DNA of 64,000 nucleotides from Plantago major. Taxonomy: Eukaryota; Streptophyta; Magnoliopsida; Lamiales; Plantaginaceae. Of the stretch, positions 33,208 to 44,749 are shown one piece after another. Both the position numbers and the translations under genes were made by a program. Positions within the stretch are counted from its first letter, which is position 1. The number at the start of each line of letters is the position of its first letter. The stretch spans positions 65,113,354 to 65,177,353 of the forward strand of contig CM048841.1 in assembly GCA_026545765.1 (NCBI GenBank), written 5' to 3'. The notes under the pieces were generated by a model. That model made no database searches. It was not told the origin of the DNA and saw nothing but the letters and a program-made list of their open reading frames with translations.

Positions 33208-34720
33208 TGTTAGGAATATCTGTTTAGATTTTGATCAGCAACCTAATGACTTATCTTAGCTCAGAAAGGTGGTTAGTACTCTTGGTTCACTTGAACACTG
33301 TAAAAGAGGAAAATCACTAAGTATGTTAGTCTAGCAAATCTTGTATAGGATGTTAGGTCTCTGAATGTAATTTTTATATCTTCGATGAAGACCAAGAAGA
33401 AGGCATCCAGTAGGAGAGTTCAACAATTTTTTGAAATTTTGAAGACTGCACAAGATTGCTGAAGACAAAGGTCATCAGATACCTGTGTCCAGATATCTTG
33501 AATAAACAAACGTTTTTCAATAAACAAGTTTTGCAAAAGACATCTGAGAACGCAAGGTTTCTGACCGAGGAAAAGTGCCCATAGATATCTATGCTCAGAT
33601 ACCCTGGATAAAACTATGTTTCTGGGAAACAATGTTTCAACAGGTTTTTGGAGATGAGAAGGTCTCTGGAAAGGGACATGCAATGCTTCAGAAAGCGTGC
33701 ATAGCTCCGTTGGCACTACAAGACAAAAATAGTGCAATGCAATAAATGCGCAGACAGGGACATCTGAACAAAAGAGGAAATCTCTGAAAAGAGACAACAT
33801 CTTCTGCAGTACTATTTTCAGATATCAATAGTTTGAATTTCATTAAGCCTAACGGATACTATTCAAACGGCATGATTTTCAACTATAAACATCATCACTT
33901 AGAATGCTTGAAAGACACACATTGAAAACCTTCAACTTACAGAACGAACTTATTTCTTTCAAACATACAAGCCTTCAACCTACTTACTCTTTAGCTTACA
34001 GTTGCGACTAAGCTTTTGAATCCTAAGTAGCACGAAAGTTCTAAGTGTCCTGATCCTTAACAAGCATTGCTATCTGTGAAGGAGTTGAATCAAAAGATCA
34101 AGTATCTGAGTTTCATTCTCCAGAACATTTAACATAGACTTGGGTCAGTAAAGAACATATCACCACACATTGTTAAGTGATTCTTGTTCTATAGAGTATT
34201 ACTACATAACTGAGAAAGTTATTAAGACTACTCACCTGACAAACTACTTTAACCAACACCTTAAACGGCGTGGAGTACAGGAAGTACTTAGTTTGGGAAA
34301 CAAAGGAATAACTCCAAGGTTACTGAGTATAGGAAGTACATGGTTGGGAGCTGGGGAATAACTCAGGGGGAACACTTGGTTGGGAACCTAGTGTATTTTG
34401 GAATCGAGAGAAGATATTTGTAAGGTGAACTCAATTATCTGTCTTAGTGAATTTTACGCCACCTTCAGATACCACTATAAAGATCAGTGTTATTTACTTT
34501 CTGCAACTTATTACTTGCTTTATTTACCTTGCTGAGTATTTACACACATCTTGCTGAGCACGTGCACTTATCACAGAAAAGTCTTCCGCTCTCTGAAATT
34601 AAGTACGAGATATCCTCATAGATATCTGAGAAATTTTGTGTATCGACAAAAGTTGTAAAAGACTATTTATCCCCCCCCCCCCCCCACAAGTCTTTTCCTT
34701 TGTCGTTATCTGGACCAACA
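33208..34720 (+). repeat. Sire-2 5' LTR
   Basis: Starts TGTTAGGAATATCTG and ends GGACCAACA. It lacks about 45 bp present in the other LTRs around ggattctaggtctgag. A poly-C tract of 15 lies near the end. Confidence 0.93.
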
Positions 34721-34722
34721 AG

Positions 34723-34734
34723 TGGTATCAGAGC
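34723..34734 (+). promoter_or_regulatory. Sire-2 primer binding site
   Basis: tggtatcagagc is a perfect initiator tRNA-Met site two bases after the LTR. Confidence 0.92.
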
Positions 34735-34838
34735 GGGAGGTTTCCAAGCCTTCTGCACTGAACCTAGATCCCATATAAGTGCCCACTAATTGCTTTTCAC
34801 CTACACTTGATTTGTCTGTTCAGTGTGTTTGCTGCAGG

Positions 34839-36878
34839 ATGTCTTTAAGTGACGCTCCAATTCTCAAGCCAGAGAATTATGAGAAATGGAAGAACAACAT
34901 GATGCTCCATCTAGAAGCCATCAGTTATGAAATGATCGAAGTAACAAAGAATGGCCCCATAGTCATTCAACAACTCAAGCAGGTCATGGAGGTTTCTAAT
35001 GGTAGAGACAGAGTTCCCACTGATAAAGAACCAAGTGGTGGTTCCTCACAAACAGGTGCTTCAACCAGTGGAAAACCTATTGGTCAAGTTGTTTACGAGC
35101 CAAAGCCCAGAGAGCTCTGGACATCGGAAGATGCCAAGAGAAATCGACTGGATGGTCAGGCTCGCAATATCATCATACATTCCACTCCATAGCACATACA
35201 AGGTATCGTGTAAAAGGCGAAAGTGGCCTGGCAACTGATTGAGGAAATCTGTGCCGGCACTGAGAAAACAAAGGAAAATAAGTTCGAAGTTTTGACGCTC
35301 AAATTCCAAAACTTTAAACAAGGTCCCACAGAGACTCTTGAAGAACTAGATTTTCGGTTTACAACATTGATGAGTGAAATGGCTGCACTTGGTGAAAGCG
35401 AGAGATACTCTAACTCTGAAAAGGTTAAGACTATCGTGAGAAGCTTGAATCAAAACTGGGAACATACTCAGTATTTTATTTCAACCAAGGAATGCCAAAT
35501 ATCACTCCAGTAGAACTCTTTTCCCACTTAGCTACTGTCAACTATGAAACTACTCAGAGAGAACAAACAATTGCTGAGAAAGTTCACAATGTTGCTTTAG
35601 TAACACAAGGCACTTCTGAAAAGAATGATACCCAAGAAATGACTGAGGAAGATGCTCTTGTTGTAAAGAAAATGAGAAAATACGTCAGTCGTGAGATTGA
35701 GAGAAGAAAAGCCAAAGAGAAGCTGAAAAAGCATCTAGGCTCAAACTATCACCAAAGATAAAAATATCGACTCTCAAGCTCACGAACAAGCCTACCAAGA
35801 AGCATCTTGTACTGAGGAAGCAGAAATCGGAAACGATATCTGTTTCTATTGTCAGAAACCTGGTTATTTTAAAAGAGATTGCTCTGTTTTCAATAAGCTA
35901 AAGCAAGGTGACAAGAAAGATAGAAGAAACTTCAAGAGAGGTCAGAGAGCTTTGCTCACGGAAGAAAGAAAAAAGATTCAAATCCAACTGGATGCACTCG
36001 ACATTGAGTTAGAATCTGAGGAAGAAGACACACACATTGACACTCTTACTGATGTACACTCTTATTTAAGAGATCCTTCAGAAAAGGGAGGACTTAAGCA
36101 GGACACACAAACAAATAGCTCCACTACTCTGAACAAGAATGACGAAAGAATAACGTTTGTTAGTGCTCAGCAAAATGGTTCTCAAATAACCTACAACATT
36201 GGTCAGAAAGCTAAGGTTGTTGACAAAGGAAAGGCAGTCGCAACCAAACCTTTTTGGGAAAAACAAGTCCAAAAGAAAACTGTTGGGAATGTTTCTGTAA
36301 AGAAACATAACACTTTTCAGTGTAATCACCCACAGTGCTATGTCTCTCAGAAAGGAAAAATTGCAGGAGCAGGCAAATTTTCCAACATCATGTTTTCTGG
36401 AAAGAAAGATGTTCCAGAGACTAGCAAAGCTGTTGAGAAGAGAACTCAGACAGCACCAGGTGCTCGAAATAGCATTGGCTATAAAGCCATGGGGAAACAA
36501 CTCGCTCGTGAGTATAAACAAGAGCAAGAACGATGGATGAAAGCCATGATTGCGCATAGCAATCATCAGAAGTGGAAGAAAGAACAGGTTACGACCACTC
36601 TGAATGCTAGGGCTAGAAGAAATTTGGCAAGGAAAGCTAAGTTTTCTGAAAAGCAGACTCAGCAATCTGATAGGTATCTGAAAGCACCACGACGAGCACC
36701 AAGGAACACACCAAGAAGGAAAATAGCTTTAACTGATAATGATACCAATCATTTACCTAAAATTCCTTGTTATGTTCCAACAAGACAAAAAAATATCCCA
36801 AGGAAGTTCATTCAGAAATGGATTCCTACAGGGAGATTCTTTAGTCCAGAAGGTTCCATTGTTGGAATGAGAGCCTAA
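34839..36878 (+). pseudogene. gag: Sire-2 gag
   Basis: The start MSLSDAPILK follows a gctgcagg context identical to Sire-1. Frame breaks lie near 35190 (TAG) and 35480-35510, and a TAA at 35759. The zinc knuckle at 35841-35882 reads CFYCQKPGYFKRDC: its His is replaced by Tyr. Compared with Sire-1 about 480 bp is missing between QIQLDALDI and VHSYLRDPSEKGG, removing the coiled-coil part. The basic C-terminal segment is open to TAA at 36876-36878. That stop lies in frame with the protease that follows and at the same place as in Sire-1. Confidence 0.9.
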
Positions 36879-38560
36879 CTCCTTGTTTCCTGTTTTGTGC
36901 AGAACACTCTGAGGAAGAACCCGAAGTGGCATTTTGATAGTGAATGTGGGAAGCACATGACAGGAGACAAAGCAAATCTGATTAACTACAGAAAATGTGA
37001 TAATGGACCAATTATTAGATTTGCTGGAGGAGATGAAAATCCAACCATAGGTTTTGGCAATCTAAAGTTTGGAGCTCTTACAATCTCTGAAGTACTACAT
37101 GTGAAGGGATTGAAATATAATCTCCTAAGCATGAGTCAATTGGTAGATAAAGGGTACACTGTCAAGATCAAGTCAAAACAATGCAAAGTAATTGACAATG
37201 AGTCAAAGTAGACAGTCTTGGTTGCTAGGCGAAAATGAAATCTTTATGTTGCTGACTGGGCATCTGTCACAACTGAAGAATGTCTAATGGTGAGTCAATC
37301 TGGCCACACTGAAGAAAACTGGCTATGGCATAAAAGAATGAGTCACTTGAAGTTCAAAACTCTGAACAAGCTAGCCAAGAAAGAATTGGTGGTTGGTTTA
37401 CCCAAAATGGTATATAGAAAAGATGGTATATGCTCAGCCTTCCAAATGGGAAAACAATCCAAAACATCTTTCAAGTCTAAAACTAGACACTCCAGTGAAA
37501 GGCCACTGTAAATGTTACATATGGATCTTTTTGAATCCTATGTAACTAGCTATGCAGGAAAGAAGTATGGTCTGGTTGTTTTTTATGATTACTCAAGATT
37601 CACTTGGGTTGTATTTCTCAAACAAAAATCTGATGCAAGGGTTGAGATACCCAACTTGCTGAATAAGCTTGAAGTCATGAAAAATGACAAGGTATCTGTA
37701 ATCAGAACAGACCATGGTACTGAGTTTGTGAACCAGTACATAAAAGAGTTTTGTACCTGCAAAGGTATAGAACATCAACTATCTTCCGTAAGGACACCAC
37801 AACAAAATGGTATTGCTGAAAGGAAGAATAGGACCCTAAAAGAAGCAGCAAGAACAATGCTTGCTGACACTGAAATAAGTGATCTATTGGGTTGAAGCTG
37901 TTAACACAACCTGCTACACTCAAAATAGATGTTTGATTAACAAACACCATGACAAAACTCCTTATGAACTTTTGATTGGTAGACCCCCTAGTATCAAACA
38001 CCTAAGGGTGTTTGGTTGCAGATGTTTTGTTCTTAACAATGGAAAAGCAGATGAAGGAGTATTTCTTGGTTATTCTCTGAATAGCAAAGCCTACAGAATC
38101 TACAACAAAAGAACGCAAAAGATTGAAGAATTTGTTCATGTAGTCTTCTACGAAGGAAACAAGAAAGTACCCTTGAATGAAGAACTCTCAGATAGGTTCA
38201 AAGAACTAATGATTAAAGATTCTGAAGAAGAATCCTCAAAAGAAAACTCTATCATTCACTTAGAGGATGAATCTAACGATGAAAAGCAACAATTGTTTAG
38301 TAACAACCAGATGACTCTAAGACATGATGAAGAATTTCCTATGAGAATTCCAGAAATGGAACAAGTTACTGAGAACCTTCATCATGAAGAGGTTTCTGAG
38401 AATGAGATTGTTGAAAATTAAATTCCAGATATCTCCAACACTGAAAAAGTGTCAGATATCCATGGCATTTCCCATATGTCAGATATCTCAGATACTGCAC
38501 AAGTATTCTATCAAGATCATATTGATTCACATTCATATCAAAATGATATTGATCCTACTA

Positions 38561-39529
38561 CAGTAGAACCTCTATAAATTAATACTCGATAAATTAATAA
38601 CCTCAATAAAATTAATAATTTGTCCAGTCCCAACTTGGGACCAGTACAAATTTGGACCCCAATTAATAAAATAATAAGATAATATTTTTTTTGAAATTCC
38701 AATGTATATATATTGGTCCCAACGAAACTATAAATTAATAATTACTAAAAAATTCCATATATATATTTATTATATCTGTGTGTGTGTACTTCAAAATTCT
38801 AAGAGAATCTGTAGTCACTTTTTTTTTTGTTGAACTTCAAATCTATATTGAGTTCATCTATAAATCTCCCACATTGCACTAAAGAGTTGGGGCGTTGTCT
38901 TCTCGTATTGTGAAGAGTTGTTGCCGCCTGCAATGCTTCTTTTCGAGTGACCGGTTCCAAACCTATTGAATCATCCTCAGCTTCATCATCGACCGAATTT
39001 TGAATGGTATCCACCACAATTTCTTCAATGCTTTGAACTTCGTAACATTCATTATTTTCACCAGGATAATCTAGCAAGTGATTCACATACATTTTGTGCC
39101 GATAATACATACCCGTAATCAAGTTCTCAACCTCACGAATGTCTTCTCAAGAATTTGCATCGTTTAAATCACTTGACCAGGTTTGATTTGCCGAACGAAT
39201 CTTGCAGTGTCGAAAGCAATTTACTATGGACTCTTGTTGCACATTTACTTTCCAAGCTGAGACGGCCAAATTGATAGCATTTAAAACATTAATCTTTTCC
39301 GGAGAAGAAATGTGCAACTCATAACCTTCCAAAATCTTACGGCAAAACCTTTTGCGGTAGTAAATTTTAAAGGCTCTAATTATCCCAGCTCACATGGACT
39401 TGGAAATTTAAAGGTCATACATGAAACCTCTTTAAATTAATAAATTATTAATTTATCGATATAATAATATCTCGCTAAATTAATAAAATATTCCGGTCCC
39501 AACATTATTAATTTATAGAGCTTTTACTG
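38561..39529 (-). mobile_element. transposon H: deleted Lemi1/pogo-like (Emigrant-type) element
   Basis: Terminal inverted repeats CAGTAGAACCTCTATAAATT and CAGTAAAAGCTCTATAAATT (24 bp with two mismatches) are flanked by TA (38559-38560, 39530-39531). Sire-1 shows the empty site, cctactagttc. These tips match the Emigrant MITE family, mobilised by Lemi1-type pogo transposases. Unlike a MITE, this 969-bp copy still holds transposase remnants on the minus strand, so it is an internal-deletion derivative of an autonomous element. Confidence 0.88.
38799..39332 (-). pseudogene. pogo/Tigger-type transposase, C-terminal remnant
   Basis: The minus-strand ORF at 39147-39332 contains INVLNAINLAVSAW and IVNCFRHCKIR, a block typical of the end of the pogo/Tigger (CENP-B-like) DDE domain. 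A second minus ORF at 38799-39122 carries an acidic tail (DDEAEDDSIGLEP) normally found at the C-terminus. The N-terminal DNA-binding HTH and the DDE catalytic residues are missing, so it cannot transpose. Confidence 0.75.
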
Positions 39530-41210
39530 TAGTTCAAAACCCATTATGAAATGGATAAGAAATCATCCTGCCAAGGATGTGATCGGTCCTTTAGACCAAG
39601 GAGTTAGAACTAGGAGAGCAATTTCTGACTCTCTTTATGGATGTTTCATCTCAAATATTGAACCTAAAACTATAGAAGAAGCATTGAAGGATCAAGATTG
39701 GATCTCTGCAATGCAAGAAGAGTGGATCAATCTGAGAGAAACAAAGTCTGGAAACTAGTTCCATTTGTTGACGGAATATCTGTAATTGGAACCAAGTGGG
39801 TTTTCAGAAATAAAATGAATGAGTCTGGTGAAATAACCAGAAACAAAGCAAGGTTGGTTGCCAAGGGATTCACCCAGACAGAAGGACTAGATTTTGACGA
39901 GTCATATGCTCCAGTTGCAAGATTGGACGCAATTAGACTATTTCTAGCCTTTGCATTTCATAATGACTTTAAAGTTTATCAGATGGATGTTAAAAGTGCA
40001 TTCCTAAACGGTGAACTTGCTGAAGAAGTCTATGTTGAACAACCACCAGGCTTTGAGGTTTCCATAGAAAGTAGAATGGTTTATAAGCTTCAGAAATCTC
40101 TCTATGGATTGAAACAGGCTCCGAGAGCATGGTATGATACTTTAGCCAAATACTTGCTGGAAAGTGGCTTCAAGAAAGGAGATGTTGATAAAACACTCTT
40201 TACTTTGAACCATGAAGGGAAACTACTTTTAGTTCAAGTATATGTTAATGACATTATATTTGGATCTAAAGACAAGCAACTCTGTGAAGACTTTGCTGAG
40301 CTCATGAAAAGTAAATTTGAGATGAGCATGATGGGAGAATTAAACTCTTTCCTAGGATTGCAAGTCAAGCAACTTAATGATGGAATATTCATTAGCCAAA
40401 CAAAGTATGCAAAGGATATGATCAACAAGTTTAATTTAAAGTCTTCTGAAAAGAATGCTAAGATACAAATGAGCATTGGAACCAAAATGACCTATACTAA
40501 ATCTGACAAGAGTGTTGAAGAACACAAGTATAGGAAATTGATTGGGTCTCTACTATACCTCACTGCAAGTAGACCTGATATTCAATATGCAGTTGGAGTG
40601 TGTGCTAGATTTCAGACAAATCCAATGCAATCACACTACAACATTGCAATGAAAATATTAAGGTTGTAAAGGGTACTGTAGAAGTTGGATTGTGGTATCC
40701 AAAAGACAGTGGATTGAGCTTAGTTGGCTATTATGATGCCGACTATGCTGGATCATTGCTTGATAGAAAAAGCACCTCAGGAACTTGTCAATTTCTTGGT
40801 GCCAGATTAATATCATGGTTCAGCAAGAACAAAACTCAATTGCCAAATCTACCACAGAGGCTGAATATATTGCTGCTGGGTGTTGTGCTTCACAGATATT
40901 GTGGATACAACAACAACTTAGAAACTATGAGGTCAATGAAGAGAAAACTCCGATTTTCTGTGACAACACAAGTGTTATTACCATAACTCAGAATCCTAAA
41001 TTTCATGCAAGAACAAAGCACATTGATGTAGACACCACTTCATTAGAGACCATGTTGAAAATGGCAATATAGAGATACTCAAGATTGGAACTGAAGACCA
41101 ACTTGCAGATATCTTTACAAAGCCTTTGCAAGAAAGTAGGTTCTTAACCTTGAGACATAGTCTTGGGTTAATGGAGCTACCAAAGGAACTGAAAAGTTCT
41201 AATCTGTGAG

Positions 41211-42091
41211 ACAAAAATTCAGAAAGGAGAAAGATATCTGGAACGGGCATCTAGATATTCAAGGCAAAAAGGTATCTGAGATGAGAACTCATATACTAAA
41301 AGAAGCTAAAAATGTGAGTGAGACAGGAACTCAGTATGATTAAGAAGGGAAAAAGAAGAGATAAGATATCTGGAACAGGAATTCAAAATATCAAAGGTAA
41401 AGGGTAAAATGGCTATTTGAAGATTTCTGAGACAGGAACTCAGATATCTAGATCACTCAGTGAGGGGGAACACAAAAGAGAATAGTACAACTGTCTACAA
41501 TCAACTACTCTCTTGAAATTTGTATTATTTCTATCTTTGTGTAAAACATGAACAGATATTGTGTGTGAGATAGACTCAGATACAAAATCGTCCCTTAGTC
41601 ACACAGAAGAGATGTGATTCAGATAGCTAATCGCCAAAATTCATTAATTGGGCACAATCACATGGGTTGATTGTGATCATTGCTGGAAAAGCAATCCCAA
41701 CCATTGATGAAATGGGCATTCCATTTTAAAGGCCGAGATTAATTCTCTGTAAAATAGTAGACTGTAAAAACTCAGACGTGGCCCACTAAGCATTTTATGC
41801 AAACCGATTTTTACCCACGCCTTACTGCACGTACACAAATACAAATGCACAAAATTAATTTGTGTATTTTTTTCATGTTGAAATTACACTGCTATATATA
41901 TAGGATTTTGGCAAAAGGAATCACTTTCACCTAATCCTACATTTTCTCTTGCACAAAAACTGCAAAATACTCTCAAATCTCCTTGCAATTTTCTCTGCAA
42001 CTACTGATTCCTTCTTAGTTTTTCTGGAAAGAATCACTAATCTCCTACCTTAATTTCTTCTCGATTTTCAAAAACTTCACTATTTAAAGAG
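41211..42091 (+). other. Sire-2 pol-ORF3 spacer with hairpin array
   Basis: About six hairpin units like those of Sire-1 occupy 41211-41455 (for example gatttctgag, loop acagga, actcagatatc). An internal gtgaggggga purine run and AT-rich sequence follow, up to ATG at 42092. No gene. Confidence 0.7.
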
Positions 42092-43880
42092 ATGGCTCCA
42101 AAACGTGCTCTTACCCAGAAATCCCAAGCTACTATATATGGTACTGCTGAAAAGCAAGCACCAGTGCTGGTTATAACAAATAATCGGTTGATTGGAGAGT
42201 TCAATCCTGATCATTGGACTTCAAATCACAGGATTATTTTGGGGTGGTGCCATGATTGAGGAATACCTGGTAGTTGCAATAGAAAACCAGACTGACAGAA
42301 AGCTGGTACTTGATATGCTTGAAAAGGCACAAATCAAGGGCTTTCTATCTGCTCTTCCCAGTGGAGTTTCTTCACTGGATGTCCTGGAGTTTTACAATAA
42401 CTCCACGATTATCTCCAAAGTCTCTGAAGGCACTGAGACAGTGTCTATCAAGACCAAAGTCAAAGGACAAGAAATCCTATTGGATGAAACAGCTTTCTGT
42501 GAGCTGTTTGAACTTCAAAACTTGGAAAGGATTTTGAAATTGACACCAAGGATGAAGATCTCCTTGAGGGTGTCAAAAAGCTCTACAGTGATATGTGTGA
42601 TCTTGACAAGCCAGGCACACCCATCGACTTCAAACTTGCTGACATAAGAACCAGACATCTGTTGGTTCACTGGGATGTGTTGGCATGTATCCTTCACAGA
42701 TGCTTTGATGGTCTACAAGGAGGAGCTGACCAGATAAGCCAAGAACGCTGGATGATGATGTTCTTGTTGAATCAACAAGACAAAAAGGCTGGAAAACCCT
42801 TTTAGTTGGGGGAAGTACGCCTTCATGAAATTTGTGAAGAAGATACAAGACTTTGAGTCTAAAATCGTTAAGGGCCTTGCTGAGCTAAAAGCCACAGTAA
42901 GCTATGGACTGAAGATATGCTACTTACTGGAGTGCCTTGGCATTGAGCTCAGAGAGACGGCAGACATTGCCAATAGTAACCTACTCTACAAATATGAGTA
43001 TACAAACATTATGAAAAAGGTTACTGCATCTCAGAAAGGTTCCAAGAAACGAAAGACTGATGAGGTATCTGAGGGTTCCGTTGCGACCAAAAAGCACAGA
43101 ACTTCACAAAAGAAGTCTGCTGGCAAATCAGAAGGCATACCCATTATGGATGTCGACTCTCAGATACCTTCCGACACTGTTGATGAACCCATCAATGCGG
43201 ATAAAAGCAGTGAGAAACTTCAAACACTCTCTGCAGAAGCAGCAGGGATTGTTGATAACTCCGTTCCAGATTTTGATGATGAATCGAACAAGGAGGAGAT
43301 CCCAGCCCCCAAGGTTACTGAAAAAGTAACCAAGGCCAAGGGGAAGAGGACCAAAAGGTCCAAGGTTGCTGAGAAAACAACTAGCTCAAAGGTTGCTGAG
43401 CAAGCAACTATAGAAAAGGTTGTTGGTGCCAACACATCATCAGGGAAAGTCACGTATAAACAACTTCAAGAAGCCCTGATGAGTGGTGACCTAGTGTTGG
43501 TAGACGCTGATGTCAACACCACACTTAAAAATCTGGAAGAGCTCTCAAATGCTCAACCTTCTGCTTCCAGATAACCACAACAACCACAACCACAACAGCC
43601 ACAAGTGGTTGATGAAATGGTCAATGAACTCCATTTCGACATGCCAGCAATGTAATATGCTGAAGAAAATCCTGCAAATGAGCAGGTTCCCCAACGTCTA
43701 GAGAGGGATCAAACTGAGACACCTGCTCAGAATGATCAAATAGGGGAGGCAACTGAGTTAGCCACTCAGGAAAGGTCTGAAGTACCTGAAAGTTCAAACA
43801 AAGAAGCTGAAATGGAATAACAAGACCAAAGCATAGAAGGGTCACAAGTTCCAGAGACCAATCAGCCTGACACTGCTCAG

Positions 43881-44749
43881 GTAGCTGCATGGTTTAACTC
43901 TCTACTTGTGATATTTTATGTTTATAAATCTTGTTACTTATAAAAATTTCTTTGTTACAGGCTGAATTAGAAACAAAAGAACAAGAGGAAGCTGCAAAGC
44001 CTGCCTCAGAGACTGAGAAGGAGGCTACCATAGCCTCATCACTTAAGGAACCTGAGCCTGTATTACAGGTAATAATTAGTTCCTTAAGACATAACTTTTC
44101 ATGGTATCTATTGTATACACTTGACTAACTAAGTGTTTGTTTCTAATAGGCTCCAACTGAGAAGAAAGATGAAGAGACTGCAAAATCCATCTCTTCAGAG
44201 AATAAACCAGAGACGGCAAAGGTCTCTGAGACACAAGTGTCTGAACCTTCTGCAAAGAAGGTATTCCACTCAGATACAAGTATGATTATAAAGAAACTTC
44301 TATGATCATCTTTCTAAACACTTACACTATCTACTTACAGGTTCAAGAAAGAGTAGATGTTGTTGGGGAGTCCCCAACACCAATGGAAATTGATGAGGCA
44401 GTCCAGCCTTCATCACAAGAGAAACAACCAGTGACTGCCCAAGTCTCTGACAGACAAGTATCTGAGCCTCTTCTTCAAGAGGTAATTGGCTTCTCAGATA
44501 CAAAAGTTGTCAACATTTTTTCTCTTGTTCAAAATTTCTAAGTGTAATGTTTTCTCTCAGGTTCAAGAAAGAGAAGATGTTGAGGATCAGACATTAAGGT
44601 CTCCTCCTCGCATCCAGATATCTGGGGACGCTGGAACCTCAGTAGTCAAGATCTCTGAGCTTGTCACACAGGTAACTCAGAAAACTGTCTACTCTAAAAC
44701 CCAGATATCTACACAAGTTTTGAAACAAACTCAAAACTCTCTCTTTCAG
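43881..44749 (+). other. five short phase-0 introns of Sire-2 ORF3 with intervening small exons
   Basis: Introns: 43881-43960 (80 bp), 44069-44149 (81), 44261-44340 (80), 44482-44560 (79), 44672-44749 (78). All begin GT (mostly CAG/GTA or AAG/GTA) and end in a T-rich tract plus AG (tttgttacag, ttctaatag, ctacttacag, tttctctcag, ctctttcag). Branch-point-like ctaay words occur about 20-40 nt before the AG in several. Sire-1 has the same five at 32892-32969, 33056-33134, 49561-49641, 49795-49872 and 49993-50070. Confidence 0.8.

Larger units (their letters stand above)
36879..41210 (+). pseudogene. pol: Sire-2 pol, split by transposon H
   Basis: Protease reads FDSECGKHMTGD (D at 36936), so the D-S-G triad is D-S-E. 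The GAG-pre-integrase motif WLWHKRMSHLKF is present, but the zinc pair reads CSAF, losing a Cys. Integrase keeps HMDLFE, RTDHGTEFVNQ and QQNGIAERKNRTLKEAA. FLGYSLNSKAYRIYNKRT is intact. H occupies 38561-39529 in the linker before RT. RT (39698-40669) is nearly intact, but its active site is YVND (40241-40252) instead of YVDD. RNase H has DADYAGSLLDRKSTSGTC and TEAEYIAAGCC, then a frameshift near 40670, and ends QLADIFTKPL. Confidence 0.92.

Noticed and set aside
36879-36900. Intron between gag and pol of the Sire elements (gtgcag acceptor-like site)
   Set aside because: No convincing matching donor that would give a normal-length intron; kept only as an alternative to stop readthrough.
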